Part shown: one piece after another, positions 31,829 to 40,173 of the stretch
Layout of the letters: the number at the start of each line of letters is the position of its first letter
How positions within the stretch are numbered: position 1 is the stretch's first letter
NCBI GenBank assembly: GCA_945878135.1
Contig: CAMDUL010000025.1
Location: 1-45,171 of the forward strand
Origin: Chthoniobacter flavus
GTDB taxonomy: Bacteria; Verrucomicrobiota; Verrucomicrobiia; Chthoniobacterales; JACTMZ01
DNA: 45,171 nucleotides
Reading direction: 5' to 3'
Program-made: the position numbers and the translations under genes
Notes under the pieces: model-generated
Databases searched by the model: none
Told to the model about the DNA's origin: nothing
Seen by the model: the letters and a program-made list of their open reading frames with translations, nothing else

Positions 31829-34647
31829 GACGCCTCCTCCTTTGCCGGAGCGAACTTCTTCAGCCGCTCCCGCGCCTGCTCCGCTTCCGGCAAGGCCGCG
31901 AGATCTTCGCTCGCGGCCAGTTCCTCGTAGGTCTTGCGCGCTGCCTCGCGGTCGTTGATTTGCTCGAAGGCATCGCCGCTGCGCAGGTAAGCCTTGGCGG
32001 CGGCCTCGCGCCATTTGCCGTAGAGGACATAGATGCGCTGGTAGTAGGGAATGGCCCTCCGCGGTTGGTTGCGTTGCATCTCCAGTTCGCCGAGAGCCAG
32101 CAGTGCCTGCGCTTTGAGTTTGCCGGAAACATTTTCCACCCCGAGCAAACGCGTGTAGGAGGCGGCAGCTTCGTCCAACCTTCCCTCGCCGGCTTCGAGC
32201 CCGGCACGGGTCATGAGAACGTCGCCCATCAGCGGCGACCAAGGTGTATCCCGCTCGAGGCGCGCGTAATAGTCGAGAGCGGTCTGGGTGTCCTGCCGCT
32301 CGAGCGCGAGTCCGGCCAACGCCCCGAGAGCCCGGTCTTTCTGGGGAGCGCGCGGGTGCCATTTGAGCAGGTCACGGTAAAGACCGGCGCCCTTTTCGCG
32401 GCGGCGCGCCGCCTCGGCGGGATCGCTCTCGGCCGCTGCCGCGAGCAGTTGCGATGCGGCACAGTCCGCCAGCACCACGGAGCCGGTCACCGCCGGGTTG
32501 ACCAGCACCGAAGCCTCGCGCAGCAGGGCCTGCGAAAGCTCCGGGTCGGATTTCTTCACCGCCTGGGACAGAGCCCAGATCGTGCGCACGGCCAGGACCT
32601 CCTGCTGCCCGGCTTCCGCCGCCGACCGCATGGCGCGCAATTCGGACAGGTGATCGAGCTTCTCCTGATCGCCCCGGTAGAGCCGGCCCAGACCGAGGAA
32701 CAAATCCTCCACCGCATGCGCCTCGGGATCATTGCCGAATTTTCCGATCGCCGTCCGGTATTCCTCCTTTGCTTTTTCAGTCTGGTCTTCCTGACGCCAG
32801 GACGTGCCGATGAGGAAGAGGGCCTCGGCGGCGCGCGGACTGTGCGGATGCTGCGCGAGGTAAGTCCGCATCAGATCGCGCAATCCCTCGCTGTCCTCCT
32901 CGAGTTTCAAGACCTTGGCCAGTTTGAATTGCGCCTCTTCGTGGAATCGTCCGGCCTTGCCGTGTATGCTGGCATAAATTTTTTTGCCCTCGTCGGACTT
33001 CGCCTGCGCCAGCAGGGCATCACCGAGCAGAATGCGGGCTTCCGCGTTCTCCTCCCCGTCCGGATATTGCTCCAGGTATGCGGCAAGTTCCTTCTCCGCG
33101 ATTTCGTAGTCGCGCATGGATTGCGCGCAGTAAGCGTGGCGGAAAGCCGCCGGGCCGTGCAGCACGCCCTTGGGATACCGACCGGGGATAGCCGCCAGCA
33201 CCTCGCGCGCTTCGGGGAATTTCTTGGCGAAGGCCAGCGCCGAACCCCGCCAATAAGCGGCCGGTTCGCCGAGGTCGTGATCCGGGTACTTCCCGCCGAA
33301 CTCGGCAAAAAGCCCGGCCGCCTCGTCGTTGCGCTCGGCCAGCAGGAGAGTGAAGCCTTTCATGAAGAAAGCGTGGGGAGCCTGTTCGGACTTCGGGAAT
33401 CTTTCCACCACTTCGCCGAACGTGGCCAGCGCCGCCTCGTGGTCGCCGCGCTTCTGCTCCGCCATCCCCTGCAGATAGAGGACCAGCGGAAGCTGTTCGG
33501 ACTCTGGAAACCGCGCGGCGAAAAGTTCGGCGGTTTCCGCCGCTTTGTCATAGCGCTCGATGGCCATCCAGCTTTGCAGGGTGGTCAGGGAAGCCTGTTC
33601 GACCAGCGGGTCGCTCTCCATTTCGCGCAGCATGTCGTCGAGCAGGAGCGCGCACTCCCGGAAGCGGTCTTGCTGGTGGAAAGCGCCGGCCAGGCGGAAG
33701 CGAACGGAAGCATCGAACGAGGGAATTTTGCCGAGCCTGGCCAGTTCCGCCTCGGTCTCGCGCGCCACTTGGCGCGCCTGCGCCCGGGCGAAGATGTCGG
33801 CGTCCGGCGCCGCCTCGAGGACGGCCAGCTCTTCCTTCGTTTCGACCAGACGTCTCTCCTGGTGTGCGACCAGCCGTTCGCGGGGCCAGATTGCCTGGAA
33901 GGCGCGGATGGCCTCGCGCGGCTTGCCGTCCTCGAGGAACTTTTCACCCAAGGTCATGGCCAGCGTCTGGAAGGTGGCGATCTGCGTGATCCGGTCTTGC
34001 CGGGGCGCCTCCGCCGCAAGCAACTCGAGCGCGGCGGCGTCCTCGCCGGTCTCGATCAGCGTGTGCAATCCGAGCACGGCAGCACGGCCGCGGTGGGGAC
34101 TGTTCACGTCGGAACGGATCGCTTCGAAAGCGCCGGCCGCTTCGCCCTTCTTGCCCCGCACCATGAGCGAGGTCGCCGCGAGCAAGGCCGCGTCCTGGCG
34201 CCGCCGGGACCCGGGGAAACTGGTGAGAAATTCCTCCAACGCCTCGTTGGCCTGATCGTGGTTGCCCACCTGCATGAGCGCGACTCCGCGCCAAAAGGCG
34301 AGGTTCTCCTGCTTGTCCGGCGTGATGTCCTTGAGCAGTTGCGCTTCCCCGATGACTTCGATTGCGGCGTCGAATTTCTGCGCCTGCATCAAAGCGGCCG
34401 CGAGGTTGTAACGCACGTGCGGCAGATCCGGTGCGGCTTCCGGCGAGCTGCCGAAGTCGCGGAGAAAGCCCTCGTATCCGGCGACCGCGTCGGGGTAGCG
34501 CTTTTCGTTGTAAGCTTTGTCCGCCTGGATGATGACATCGCGCGCCGTGCCGGTTTCGGGCGCATCGACTTGCGCCGGGAGCGGACCGGAGACCGCCAGC
34601 CACCCACCCAATAATGCGGCGGTCCATGCTCTCCGGACGGGTCTCAC
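31825..34647 (-). CDS. Large periplasmic TPR-repeat protein, first gene of exb operon
   Basis: 940 residues from a GTG giving MRPVRRAWTAALLGGWLAVSGPLPAQV, a signal peptide with a twin-Arg-like start but no clear Tat motif. The rest is tandem tetratricopeptide-like repeats from about residue 35 to the end (AYNEKRYPDAVAGYEGFLRDFGSSPEA, YDKAAETAELFAARFPESEQLPLVLYLQG, YEIAEKELAAYLEQYPDGEENAEARILLGDAL). No enzymatic domain is visible. TPR superhelices of this size serve as docking scaffolds. In this operon it may link the motor to outer-membrane or cell-wall clients, by analogy with YbgF/CpoB beside Tol-Pal. Other starts are possible because no strong ribosome site is seen. Confidence 0.85.
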   Translation of the reverse strand: MRPVRRAWTAALLGGWLAVSGPLPAQVDAPETGTARDVIIQADKAYNEKRYPDAVAGYEGFLRDFGSSPEAAPDLPHVRYNLAAALMQAQKFDAAIEVIGEAQLLKDITPDKQENLAFWRGVALMQVGNHDQANEALEEFLTSFPGSRRRQDAALLAATSLMVRGKKGEAAGAFEAIRSDVNSPHRGRAAVLGLHTLIETGEDAAALELLAAEAPRQDRITQIATFQTLAMTLGEKFLEDGKPREAIRAFQAIWPRERLVAHQERRLVETKEELAVLEAAPDADIFARAQARQVARETEAELARLGKIPSFDASVRFRLAGAFHQQDRFRECALLLDDMLREMESDPLVEQASLTTLQSWMAIERYDKAAETAELFAARFPESEQLPLVLYLQGMAEQKRGDHEAALATFGEVVERFPKSEQAPHAFFMKGFTLLLAERNDEAAGLFAEFGGKYPDHDLGEPAAYWRGSALAFAKKFPEAREVLAAIPGRYPKGVLHGPAAFRHAYCAQSMRDYEIAEKELAAYLEQYPDGEENAEARILLGDALLAQAKSDEGKKIYASIHGKAGRFHEEAQFKLAKVLKLEEDSEGLRDLMRTYLAQHPHSPRAAEALFLIGTSWRQEDQTEKAKEEYRTAIGKFGNDPEAHAVEDLFLGLGRLYRGDQEKLDHLSELRAMRSAAEAGQQEVLAVRTIWALSQAVKKSDPELSQALLREASVLVNPAVTGSVVLADCAASQLLAAAAESDPAEAARRREKGAGLYRDLLKWHPRAPQKDRALGALAGLALERQDTQTALDYYARLERDTPWSPLMGDVLMTRAGLEAGEGRLDEAAASYTRLLGVENVSGKLKAQALLALGELEMQRNQPRRAIPYYQRIYVLYGKWREAAAKAYLRSGDAFEQINDREAARKTYEELAASEDLAALPEAEQARERLKKFAPAKEEAS

Positions 34648-34731
34648 CCCGCGAAACTGCCCCCGGCGCACGCTGCGGCGCGAGGCCAAAATTGCGTTCC
34701 CGCCGGGCGCCCCGATGGCAAGATGTCCCCC

Positions 34732-35730
34732 ATGACCGCCCACCCGCTCGAGACCATGCTCCTCGCCTGGATCCGGAGCCCCGACACGCGCTCCCCCGGC
34801 GAAGTGCTGCCGGAATTGCATGCTTCCCACTTTCGCCGCAACGCAGCTTACCGTGCCTTTTGCCGGAGTCTGGGCGTGCCGGAACAGGTTGCCGACTGGC
34901 GGCAGATCCCCTGCGTTCCGCAGGACGCCTTCAAGCATGCCGACCTGCGCAGTTTTCCCCCGGAAGAAACGATCAAGACCTTCCGCACGAGCGGCACCAC
35001 GGGCGAGGGTTTCGGCCAGCACCATTTCCGCACGCTCGAAATCTACGAGGCGGCGGTGCTCGAAGGATGGCGCCATGCCGGGCTGCCAACCGGACCGTTC
35101 CTCGTCATCGCGCCGCATCCCGACGAATCCCCGCATTCCTCGCTCAGCCATATGCTGGCGACGCTGGCTCCGCGCGAGGCTTTCATCGCGCCCGGCGGCG
35201 AGATCGACTTCGACCGGTTGCGCGCAGCCACCACATCCGTGTGCCTGCTCGGCACCGCGCTCGGGTTCCTGCACCTCTGTGAGCAACTGGGGGACCGGAG
35301 ACTCGGACTTCCGCCCGGCTCGACGGCCATGGAGACCGGCGGTTACAAAGGCAGCGGACGCAATATCTCGCGCACGGATCTTTACGGCAGAATCTCGCAC
35401 GCCCTCGGCATCGCACCGGAGGACATCATCAACGAATACGGCATGACCGAGCTCAGCTCCCAATTCTACGCGCGCGGTCCGCGCGGCCGGCACCACGGAC
35501 CGCCGTGGGCCTGCGCCATCGTGGCCGATCCTGTCACTCTGCAGGAAGTCGGGGAGGGCGAGACCGGGATCTTGCTCGTTTACGACGCGGCCAATGTCGG
35601 GTCGGTCGCCGGCATCCGCACACAGGACCTGGCGATCAGGCGGGAGGGTTCATTCGAACTGCTCGGGCGCGACCCTGCCGCCCTGCCGCGCGGTTGTTCC
35701 CGGGCCGCGGACGAATGGTTGGCACGATGA
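34732..35730 (+). CDS. LuxE-like acyl-protein synthetase
   Basis: 332 residues. The adenylating-enzyme motif FRTSGTTGEGFGQHHF is near residue 85-100, TGGYKGSGRNISRTDLY in the middle, and INEYGMTELSSQFYA and YDAANVGSVAGIRTQDLAIRREG near the end, as in LuxE. LuxE activates a fatty acid with ATP and passes it to LuxC. The next gene is a LuxC homologue with overlapping start (ATGA), so together they should form a fatty-acid or carboxylic-acid reductase making an aldehyde. No luciferase genes are nearby. An in-frame ATG nine bases upstream (34723) is possible. Confidence 0.85.
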   Translation: MTAHPLETMLLAWIRSPDTRSPGEVLPELHASHFRRNAAYRAFCRSLGVPEQVADWRQIPCVPQDAFKHADLRSFPPEETIKTFRTSGTTGEGFGQHHFRTLEIYEAAVLEGWRHAGLPTGPFLVIAPHPDESPHSSLSHMLATLAPREAFIAPGGEIDFDRLRAATTSVCLLGTALGFLHLCEQLGDRRLGLPPGSTAMETGGYKGSGRNISRTDLYGRISHALGIAPEDIINEYGMTELSSQFYARGPRGRHHGPPWACAIVADPVTLQEVGEGETGILLVYDAANVGSVAGIRTQDLAIRREGSFELLGRDPAALPRGCSRAADEWLAR

Positions 35731-36827
35731 CCACAACCGAAAGAGCCCACGCCCTCGCGGCCGCCGCGGAACCGTTCCGCGCGCTGCTCGGTCCCACCTC
35801 GGCCGCGGACTTGCTCGCGTGGGTCGAGGCCGAGTTGGGTTCGGCCGAAGCTTTGGATCGATGGGTTCCGCACGGGCGTGCGCGGACCAAAGCCTTGGCT
35901 CCCGGCACGATTCTGCACGTGGTCAGCGGCAACACGCCGCACGCCGCGCTGCAAACCCTCATCGGAGGCCTGCTGCTGGGAAGTCGCAACCTGGTGAAAC
36001 TGCCGCGCAACGGCCTTGCCGAAGTGGACGGATTCCTCTCGCGCTTGCCGAAAAGCATGCAGGCCTTGGCCGAATCCTCGAAAGATCTGCCCGATTCCTG
36101 GCTGTCGTCGGTCGATGCCGTGATCGTCTACGGGTCCGACGAAACCGTCTCCGCGCTGCGCGCCCGGACGCCGGCCGGAAAAATTTTCATCGGCCACGGG
36201 CACAAAGCGAGTCTCGGCATCGTGTGGGACGATCCGGAATTCGCCTCCTGCGCGGGCGCGGCGCGCGATGCGTCGCTCTTCGACCAGCAGGGCTGTCTTT
36301 CCCCGCAGGCTTTTTACGTGCGGGAAAGCCGCCCGGGCTTCGTCCGTGCTTATGCCGAACATCTCGCCTCGGCCATGGAGCACTTCAACCGCACGCATCC
36401 ACGCGGTCCGCTCACGTTGGAAGAAAAAGCAGAGATCGCCAACCTGCGCGCCGCTTACCGCTTCCGCGCCGCGGGCGATTTGCGCGTGGCACTTTGGGAA
36501 GGCGGCGGCAACCTCGATTGGACGGTCATTTACGAGGAAGACCTTTGGTTCAACGCCTCGCCGCTCAACCGGGTGATTTTCGTCAAACCGCTGCCGGAGG
36601 ATCTGGCCGATGCGATGGGTCCGGCCGCCGGCCATGTCGGTGCCATCGGACTTTTTCCCTGCACGGAGGAACTGGCCGGCCGCTTCGCCGCCCTGCGACC
36701 CTCGCGGATTTGCCCGGTCGGACGCATGCAGGATCCGCCCTGGACATGGCATAACGGCGGAGTGGCGTCTCTGGCTTCTTTGGTCAAGTGGGTTGATTTC
36801 GAGCCGCCCAGCGGCTTGACTGCCTGA
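35727..36827 (+). CDS. LuxC-like acyl-CoA / acyl-protein reductase
   Basis: 366 residues. The aldehyde-dehydrogenase-like fold is shown by [52 protein letters not shown] and [10 protein letters not shown]. The catalytic Cys is Cys190 in [15 protein letters not shown], matching the LuxC family. It reduces the activated acyl group with NADPH to the aldehyde. It is coupled to the LuxE-like gene and ends four bases before infA. The natural acid and the use of the aldehyde are unknown. Confidence 0.87.
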   Translation: MTTTERAHALAAAAEPFRALLGPTSAADLLAWVEAELGSAEALDRWVPHGRARTKALAPGTILHVVSGNTPHAALQTLIGGLLLGSRNLVKLPRNGLAEVDGFLSRLPKSMQALAESSKDLPDSWLSSVDAVIVYGSDETVSALRARTPAGKIFIGHGHKASLGIVWDDPEFASCAGAARDASLFDQQGCLSPQAFYVRESRPGFVRAYAEHLASAMEHFNRTHPRGPLTLEEKAEIANLRAAYRFRAAGDLRVALWEGGGNLDWTVIYEEDLWFNASPLNRVIFVKPLPEDLADAMGPAAGHVGAIGLFPCTEELAGRFAALRPSRICPVGRMQDPPWTWHNGGVASLASLVKWVDFEPPSGLTA

Positions 36828-36831
36828 CCGC

Positions 36832-37050
36832 ATGGCCAAAGAAGAATCCATCCCCGCCGAAGGCGTAGTCGTCGAAGTGCTTCCCGGCACGATGTTCCGC
36901 GTCAAATTGGCCAACGACAAAGTGGTCCTCGCCCACATCGGCGGCAAGATGCGCAAGCACTTCGTCCGGATCGTCCCGGGCGACAAAGTGCAGATGGAAA
37001 TCTCGCCCTACGATCTTTCCAAGGCGCGGATCACTTACCGCGAGCGGTAA
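36832..37050 (+). CDS. infA: Translation initiation factor IF-1
   Basis: A 72-residue single OB-fold protein. [70 protein letters not shown] is the typical IF-1 sequence, binding the A site of the 30S subunit with IF-3 and IF-2. It is often found in ribosomal operons, but here it follows the LuxEC pair and ends ten bases from the convergent nuoD stop. Confidence 0.96.
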   Translation: MAKEESIPAEGVVVEVLPGTMFRVKLANDKVVLAHIGGKMRKHFVRIVPGDKVQMEISPYDLSKARITYRER

Positions 37051-37060
37051 AAACAGACCG

Positions 37061-38308
37061 CTACCGGTCGCACTCGCCCATGACAAAGTCGATGCTGCCG
37101 AGGATGGCCGGCACATCGCTGACATAATGGCCGGGCAGGAGCGAGGGCACGATGCTGAGGTTGGCGAAACTGGGCGCGCGGATTTTCAGGCGGTAAGGCA
37201 CTCCGCCGCCTTTGCTGTGGATGTAAAAGCCCAGCTCGCCCTTGGGATTTTCCGCACCGAAGTAAACGTCGCCGGCCGGCGCGTCGATGCCTTGCGTGGT
37301 GATGATGAACTGGTGGATGAGTTCCTCCATCTTGGTCATCACATCGGTTTTCTTGGGCAGAACGTTTTTCGGGTCCTCCACGTGGATCGGGCCGGACGGC
37401 ATTTTGTCGAGGGCCTGCCGGAGAATCCGCGCGCTCTGCCGCATTTCTTCCATGCGCACCAGGTAACGGTCGAAGCAGTCGCCGACCGAGCCGATCGGCA
37501 CGTCGAAATCGTATTGCTCGTAGCTCAAATACGGATGGGCCTTGCGCAAGTCGTGGTCGACGCCTGAGCCGCGCAGGTTCGGGCCGGTCAGCCCGTAGGC
37601 GATGGCGTCTTCCCTCTTGATCACCCCGACATTCTTGGTGCGGTCGAGCCAGATGGGATTGCGGGTCAGCAGTTTGTCCACCTCGTCGAGGCTGGGCAGC
37701 AACTCGTCGATGAACGCGCGCACCTGCCGGTCGAAGCCCGGCGGAATGTCGCGTGTCATCCCGCCGATCCGCGTGTAGGACGTGGTGAAGCGCGCGCCGG
37801 TCAATTGCTCGGTCAAATTGTAAACCACCTCGCGGTGCTTGAAGGTGTAGAGGAAGACGGTCATGGCCCCGATGTCCATGGCGTAAGCCCCGATGCCGAG
37901 AAGGTGCGACGAAATACGGGCCAGTTCGCAGCAAATGACGCGGATGGCCTGGCCGCGCGGCGGAAGAGTCCAATCCATCAATTTTTCCACCGCCAGCGCA
38001 TAAGCCACGTTGTTGGCCAGGGGCGCGAGGTAATCAAGACGGTCCGTGTAGGGCACGAACTGGTTGTATTGCATGTTCTCCGCGATCTTTTCGTCGCCGC
38101 GGTGCAGGTAACCGATGTCCGCGTCCGCCTTGGTGATGACCTCGCCGTCCAACTCGAGCACGATGCGCAGCACGCCGTGCGTCGACGGGTGGGACGGACC
38201 CATGTTGATGGTCAGGGTCTCCCCGAGCAGTTCGCCCTGCTTGCGGGCCTCGGCTTCGGCCGCACGGGTGCGCGCGGCGGCATCGGGAGTCTCGAGAACA
38301 GTGGACAT
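37061..38308 (-). CDS. nuoD: NADH-quinone oxidoreductase subunit D
   Basis: The 49-kDa subunit of complex I forming the quinone site. 415 residues. Conserved segments are INMGPSHPSTHGVLRIVLELDGE, DIGYLHRGDEKIAENMQYNQFVPYTDRLDYLAPLANN, PPGFDRQVRAF and the C-terminal DFVMGECDR. The usual neighbours nuoA-C and nuoE-I are absent, and NuoC is not fused to it. A promoter-like pair lies just upstream. The 29-residue N-terminal Ala/Arg/Glu-rich extension before LLGETLTINMG is longer than in many homologues; the exact start could be shorter. Confidence 0.94.
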   Translation of the reverse strand: MSTVLETPDAAARTRAAEAEARKQGELLGETLTINMGPSHPSTHGVLRIVLELDGEVITKADADIGYLHRGDEKIAENMQYNQFVPYTDRLDYLAPLANNVAYALAVEKLMDWTLPPRGQAIRVICCELARISSHLLGIGAYAMDIGAMTVFLYTFKHREVVYNLTEQLTGARFTTSYTRIGGMTRDIPPGFDRQVRAFIDELLPSLDEVDKLLTRNPIWLDRTKNVGVIKREDAIAYGLTGPNLRGSGVDHDLRKAHPYLSYEQYDFDVPIGSVGDCFDRYLVRMEEMRQSARILRQALDKMPSGPIHVEDPKNVLPKKTDVMTKMEELIHQFIITTQGIDAPAGDVYFGAENPKGELGFYIHSKGGGVPYRLKIRAPSFANLSIVPSLLPGHYVSDVPAILGSIDFVMGECDR

Positions 38309-38483
38309 AGCGCAGATTGTTACGTCCGGGAGGCGCTTTTGGCAACTTCCGGACGCTCCGACCGCCCTTCAAGCGGCCTCGGGGAGCACAGCTGCCCCGG
38401 ACGTGCTCATCGGCGCCCTCGCCGGCAATTTCCATATCATGCGACACGCAAGGGGGCGTGTGGTCCCCGGGAAGCCCCGCGGC
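38309..38483. other. Intergenic region between nuoD and rlmN
   Basis: No gene is seen. Apart from the nuoD promoter, a 6+6 inverted repeat ACACGC/GCGTGT (38444-38461) lies near the rlmN end, but with no T-run, so it is not called a terminator. Confidence 0.4.
38316..38345 (-). promoter_or_regulatory. Putative nuoD promoter
   Basis: On the minus strand: TTGCCA (38345-38340, five of six), 18 bp, AACAAT (38321-38316, four of six), then seven bases to the ATG at 38308. It has the same geometry as the other near-leaderless candidates. Confidence 0.45.
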
Positions 38484-39548
38484 TCACGTCGCCGCCGCCA
38501 ACTCGTCCTCGACGCGCAAGCGTAATTGCCCGCAGGCCGCGTCGATATCGTGACCCTTCTCGCGACGGATGGTCGCCACCACGCCGCCGTCGCGCACCGC
38601 CCGGACAAATTCCTGCTGCCGCGTCTCGCTCGGGCGTTCCCAGGACAGGCCTTCCACCGTGTTGTAGGGAATGAGGTTGACCTTGGCATCCAGCCGGCGG
38701 GCATGGGACGCGAGCAAACGCGCCTGCTCCAGCGAGTCGTTGACCCCGGCGATGAGGATGTATTCGAAGCCGAGCTTCTGTTTGCGCCTCGAAGTGAAGT
38801 AAGCACAGGCCTCGAACAATTCTTTCAGCGGATACTTCTTGTTCACCGGCATGATCTGCTCGCGCACCTCGTCGCTCGCGCCGTGCAGGGAAATGGCCAA
38901 ACGCACCGGCACCGGATGATCGGCCAGCTCCCGGATCTGCGGGACGAGCCCGCTGGTCGACACCGTGATATGCCGCGCGCCGATCTCGAAGCCCCACGGG
39001 GCGTTGAGGATCTCGAGCGTGACCGAAAGATTTTTCCAATTGGCCAAAGGCTCGCCCATGCCCATGAACACGATGTTGTCCACCCGTTCGCCCGTGGCCT
39101 GTTCGGCCGCCATGACTTGCGCCGTGATTTCGCCCGGGGAGAGGTTGCGCTTCCAGCCGCGCAGCCCGCTGGCGCAGAACTTGCACCCGTAGGCGCAGCC
39201 CACCTGGGTGGAGACGCAAAGTGTTTTGCGATCGGAGGTTTCCCCGTAAAGCGCGGGGGATGCCGGGATGAAGACGCTTTCGATGAATTGACCGTCGGGC
39301 AGGCGGAAAAGGAATTTACGCGTCGTGTCCTTCGATCCGCTCAGACGCACCTGCTCGAGCTGTTGCTCGGGGAATTCCCGGGCCAACTCCGCGCGCAACT
39401 CCGCCGGCAGATCGGTCATGGACCCGAAATCGCCGACGCGCTTTTCATGGACCCATTCCATGATCTGCCGCGCCCGGTAAGGCTTGTGCCCCAGCGCGCC
39501 GAGCCGCCCGGTCAGCGACTCCATGGTTTCTCCCAAGAGCGAAATCAT
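38484..39548 (-). CDS. rlmN: Dual-specificity 23S rRNA/tRNA adenine C2-methyltransferase
   Basis: A radical SAM enzyme methylating C2 of A2503 in 23S rRNA and A37 of some tRNAs. 354 residues from the ATG giving MISLLGETMESLTGRLG. The SAM cluster motif is CAYGCKFC. Other marks are STQVGC before it, FMGMGEPLANW, HITVSTSGLVPQI, RLAISLHGASDEVREQIMPVNKKYPL and GVNDS. The C-terminal methyl-carrier Cys is in DIDAACGQLRL. A second Met at 39524 is an alternative start. The frame extends far upstream without family similarity. Confidence 0.94.
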   Translation of the reverse strand: MISLLGETMESLTGRLGALGHKPYRARQIMEWVHEKRVGDFGSMTDLPAELRAELAREFPEQQLEQVRLSGSKDTTRKFLFRLPDGQFIESVFIPASPALYGETSDRKTLCVSTQVGCAYGCKFCASGLRGWKRNLSPGEITAQVMAAEQATGERVDNIVFMGMGEPLANWKNLSVTLEILNAPWGFEIGARHITVSTSGLVPQIRELADHPVPVRLAISLHGASDEVREQIMPVNKKYPLKELFEACAYFTSRRKQKLGFEYILIAGVNDSLEQARLLASHARRLDAKVNLIPYNTVEGLSWERPSETRQQEFVRAVRDGGVVATIRREKGHDIDAACGQLRLRVEDELAAAT

Positions 39549-39595
39549 GCGCGCACCATGCCATGGCCGGCCGCCGGAATCCAATGCAGGATGCC

Positions 39596-39623
39596 TTGAC
39601 CCGCGACCCCGGAAATCTACCTT
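39596..39623 (+). promoter_or_regulatory. Putative promoter of lipoprotein gene at 39631
   Basis: TTGACC (39596-39601, the same -35 as lexA), 16 bp, TACCTT (39618-39623), ending seven bases before the ATG. Confidence 0.35.
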
Positions 39624-39630
39624 GGCGGCC

Positions 39631-40098
39631 ATGCTTCTGCGCCGACTCGCCCCTCTTGCCCTCTGCGCCGCGCTGCTGGCCGGCTGCGAAACCACCACGA
39701 CCATGTCCCGCGTCGATCCGGGAGTCGCGGCCGCCATCGCCGCCGAAGCGCCCGGGAATTATTTCATCGGACGCCGCTACTACAAGAAGGACTACAAAAT
39801 GTGGGGCTGGGTGCGTCGTCCCGGAGAGCCGTGGAAAAAGGCGCAACTCGTCATGCTCAACGAGAACAGCAAGCTCGCACCCGACCGCGCCGCCGGAACC
39901 CTCGGCATCGACAACAACACCGAATACCGCCTCCAGGGCAACTTCACCGGCGGCAAAGTCTACGAACCGGCCAGCAACGGCTTCTATCCCGAATTCGTCC
40001 TCGCCGGCTACGAGGTGCGCTCCACCACCCCGCCCCTCATCTACCGCGACCGCCGCCAACTCGATCCGAAGGTCCGCATCCTCACGCCGCCGCTCTGA
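39631..40098 (+). CDS. Hypothetical lipoprotein
   Basis: 155 residues. The leader MLLRRLAPLALCAALLAGC has a lipobox ending LLAGC. After it comes a short Thr-rich linker. Then a conserved-looking domain (GNYFIGRRYYKKDYKMWGWVRRPGEPWKKAQLVMLNENSKLAPDRAAGTLGIDNNTEYRLQGNFTGGKVYEPASNGFYPEFVLAGYEV) is rich in aromatic and basic residues and likely beta. A similar 'GNYFIGRR' pattern is, as I recall, common among small lipoproteins in these bacteria. Function unknown; cell envelope. Confidence 0.78.
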   Translation: MLLRRLAPLALCAALLAGCETTTTMSRVDPGVAAAIAAEAPGNYFIGRRYYKKDYKMWGWVRRPGEPWKKAQLVMLNENSKLAPDRAAGTLGIDNNTEYRLQGNFTGGKVYEPASNGFYPEFVLAGYEVRSTTPPLIYRDRRQLDPKVRILTPPL

Positions 40099-40120
40099 GC
40101 CGGACCGCGTCCTGCCGCCC

Positions 40121-40145
40121 GGCCGCAAATATGATCCTTGCGGCC
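40121..40145. promoter_or_regulatory. Inverted repeat upstream of livK (operator candidate)
   Basis: GGCCGCAA (40121-40128), nine bases, TTGCGGCC (40138-40145) is a perfect 8+8 inverted repeat. The right arm contains the putative livK -35 (TTGCGG). A TATGAT sequence sits in the spacer. A regulator bound here would occlude the promoter. No T-run follows, so it is not a convincing terminator. Confidence 0.45.
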
Positions 40146-40167
40146 GATGGGGGTGCCCCCCTAAACA
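40138..40167 (+). promoter_or_regulatory. Putative livK promoter
   Basis: TTGCGG (40138-40143), 18 bp, TAAACA (40162-40167), ending six bases before the ATG at 40174. There is no purine-rich ribosome site before the ATG, which fits a leaderless mRNA. A GGGGG-TG-CCCCC inverted repeat lies between the two boxes. Confidence 0.4.
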
Positions 40168-40173
40168 CGTCCC

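Noticed and set aside
31960-34614. Plus-strand open frame of 884 codons opposite the TPR gene
   Set aside because: The minus-strand product has clear TPR periodicity and a signal peptide, while the plus frame has none.
34732-36827. Bioluminescence (lux) operon
   Set aside because: Only luxE- and luxC-like genes are present; luxA, luxB and luxD are absent.
37043-37062. Terminator between infA and nuoD (AGCGGT ... ACCGCT)
   Set aside because: Only a 6-bp stem with no T-run on either strand.
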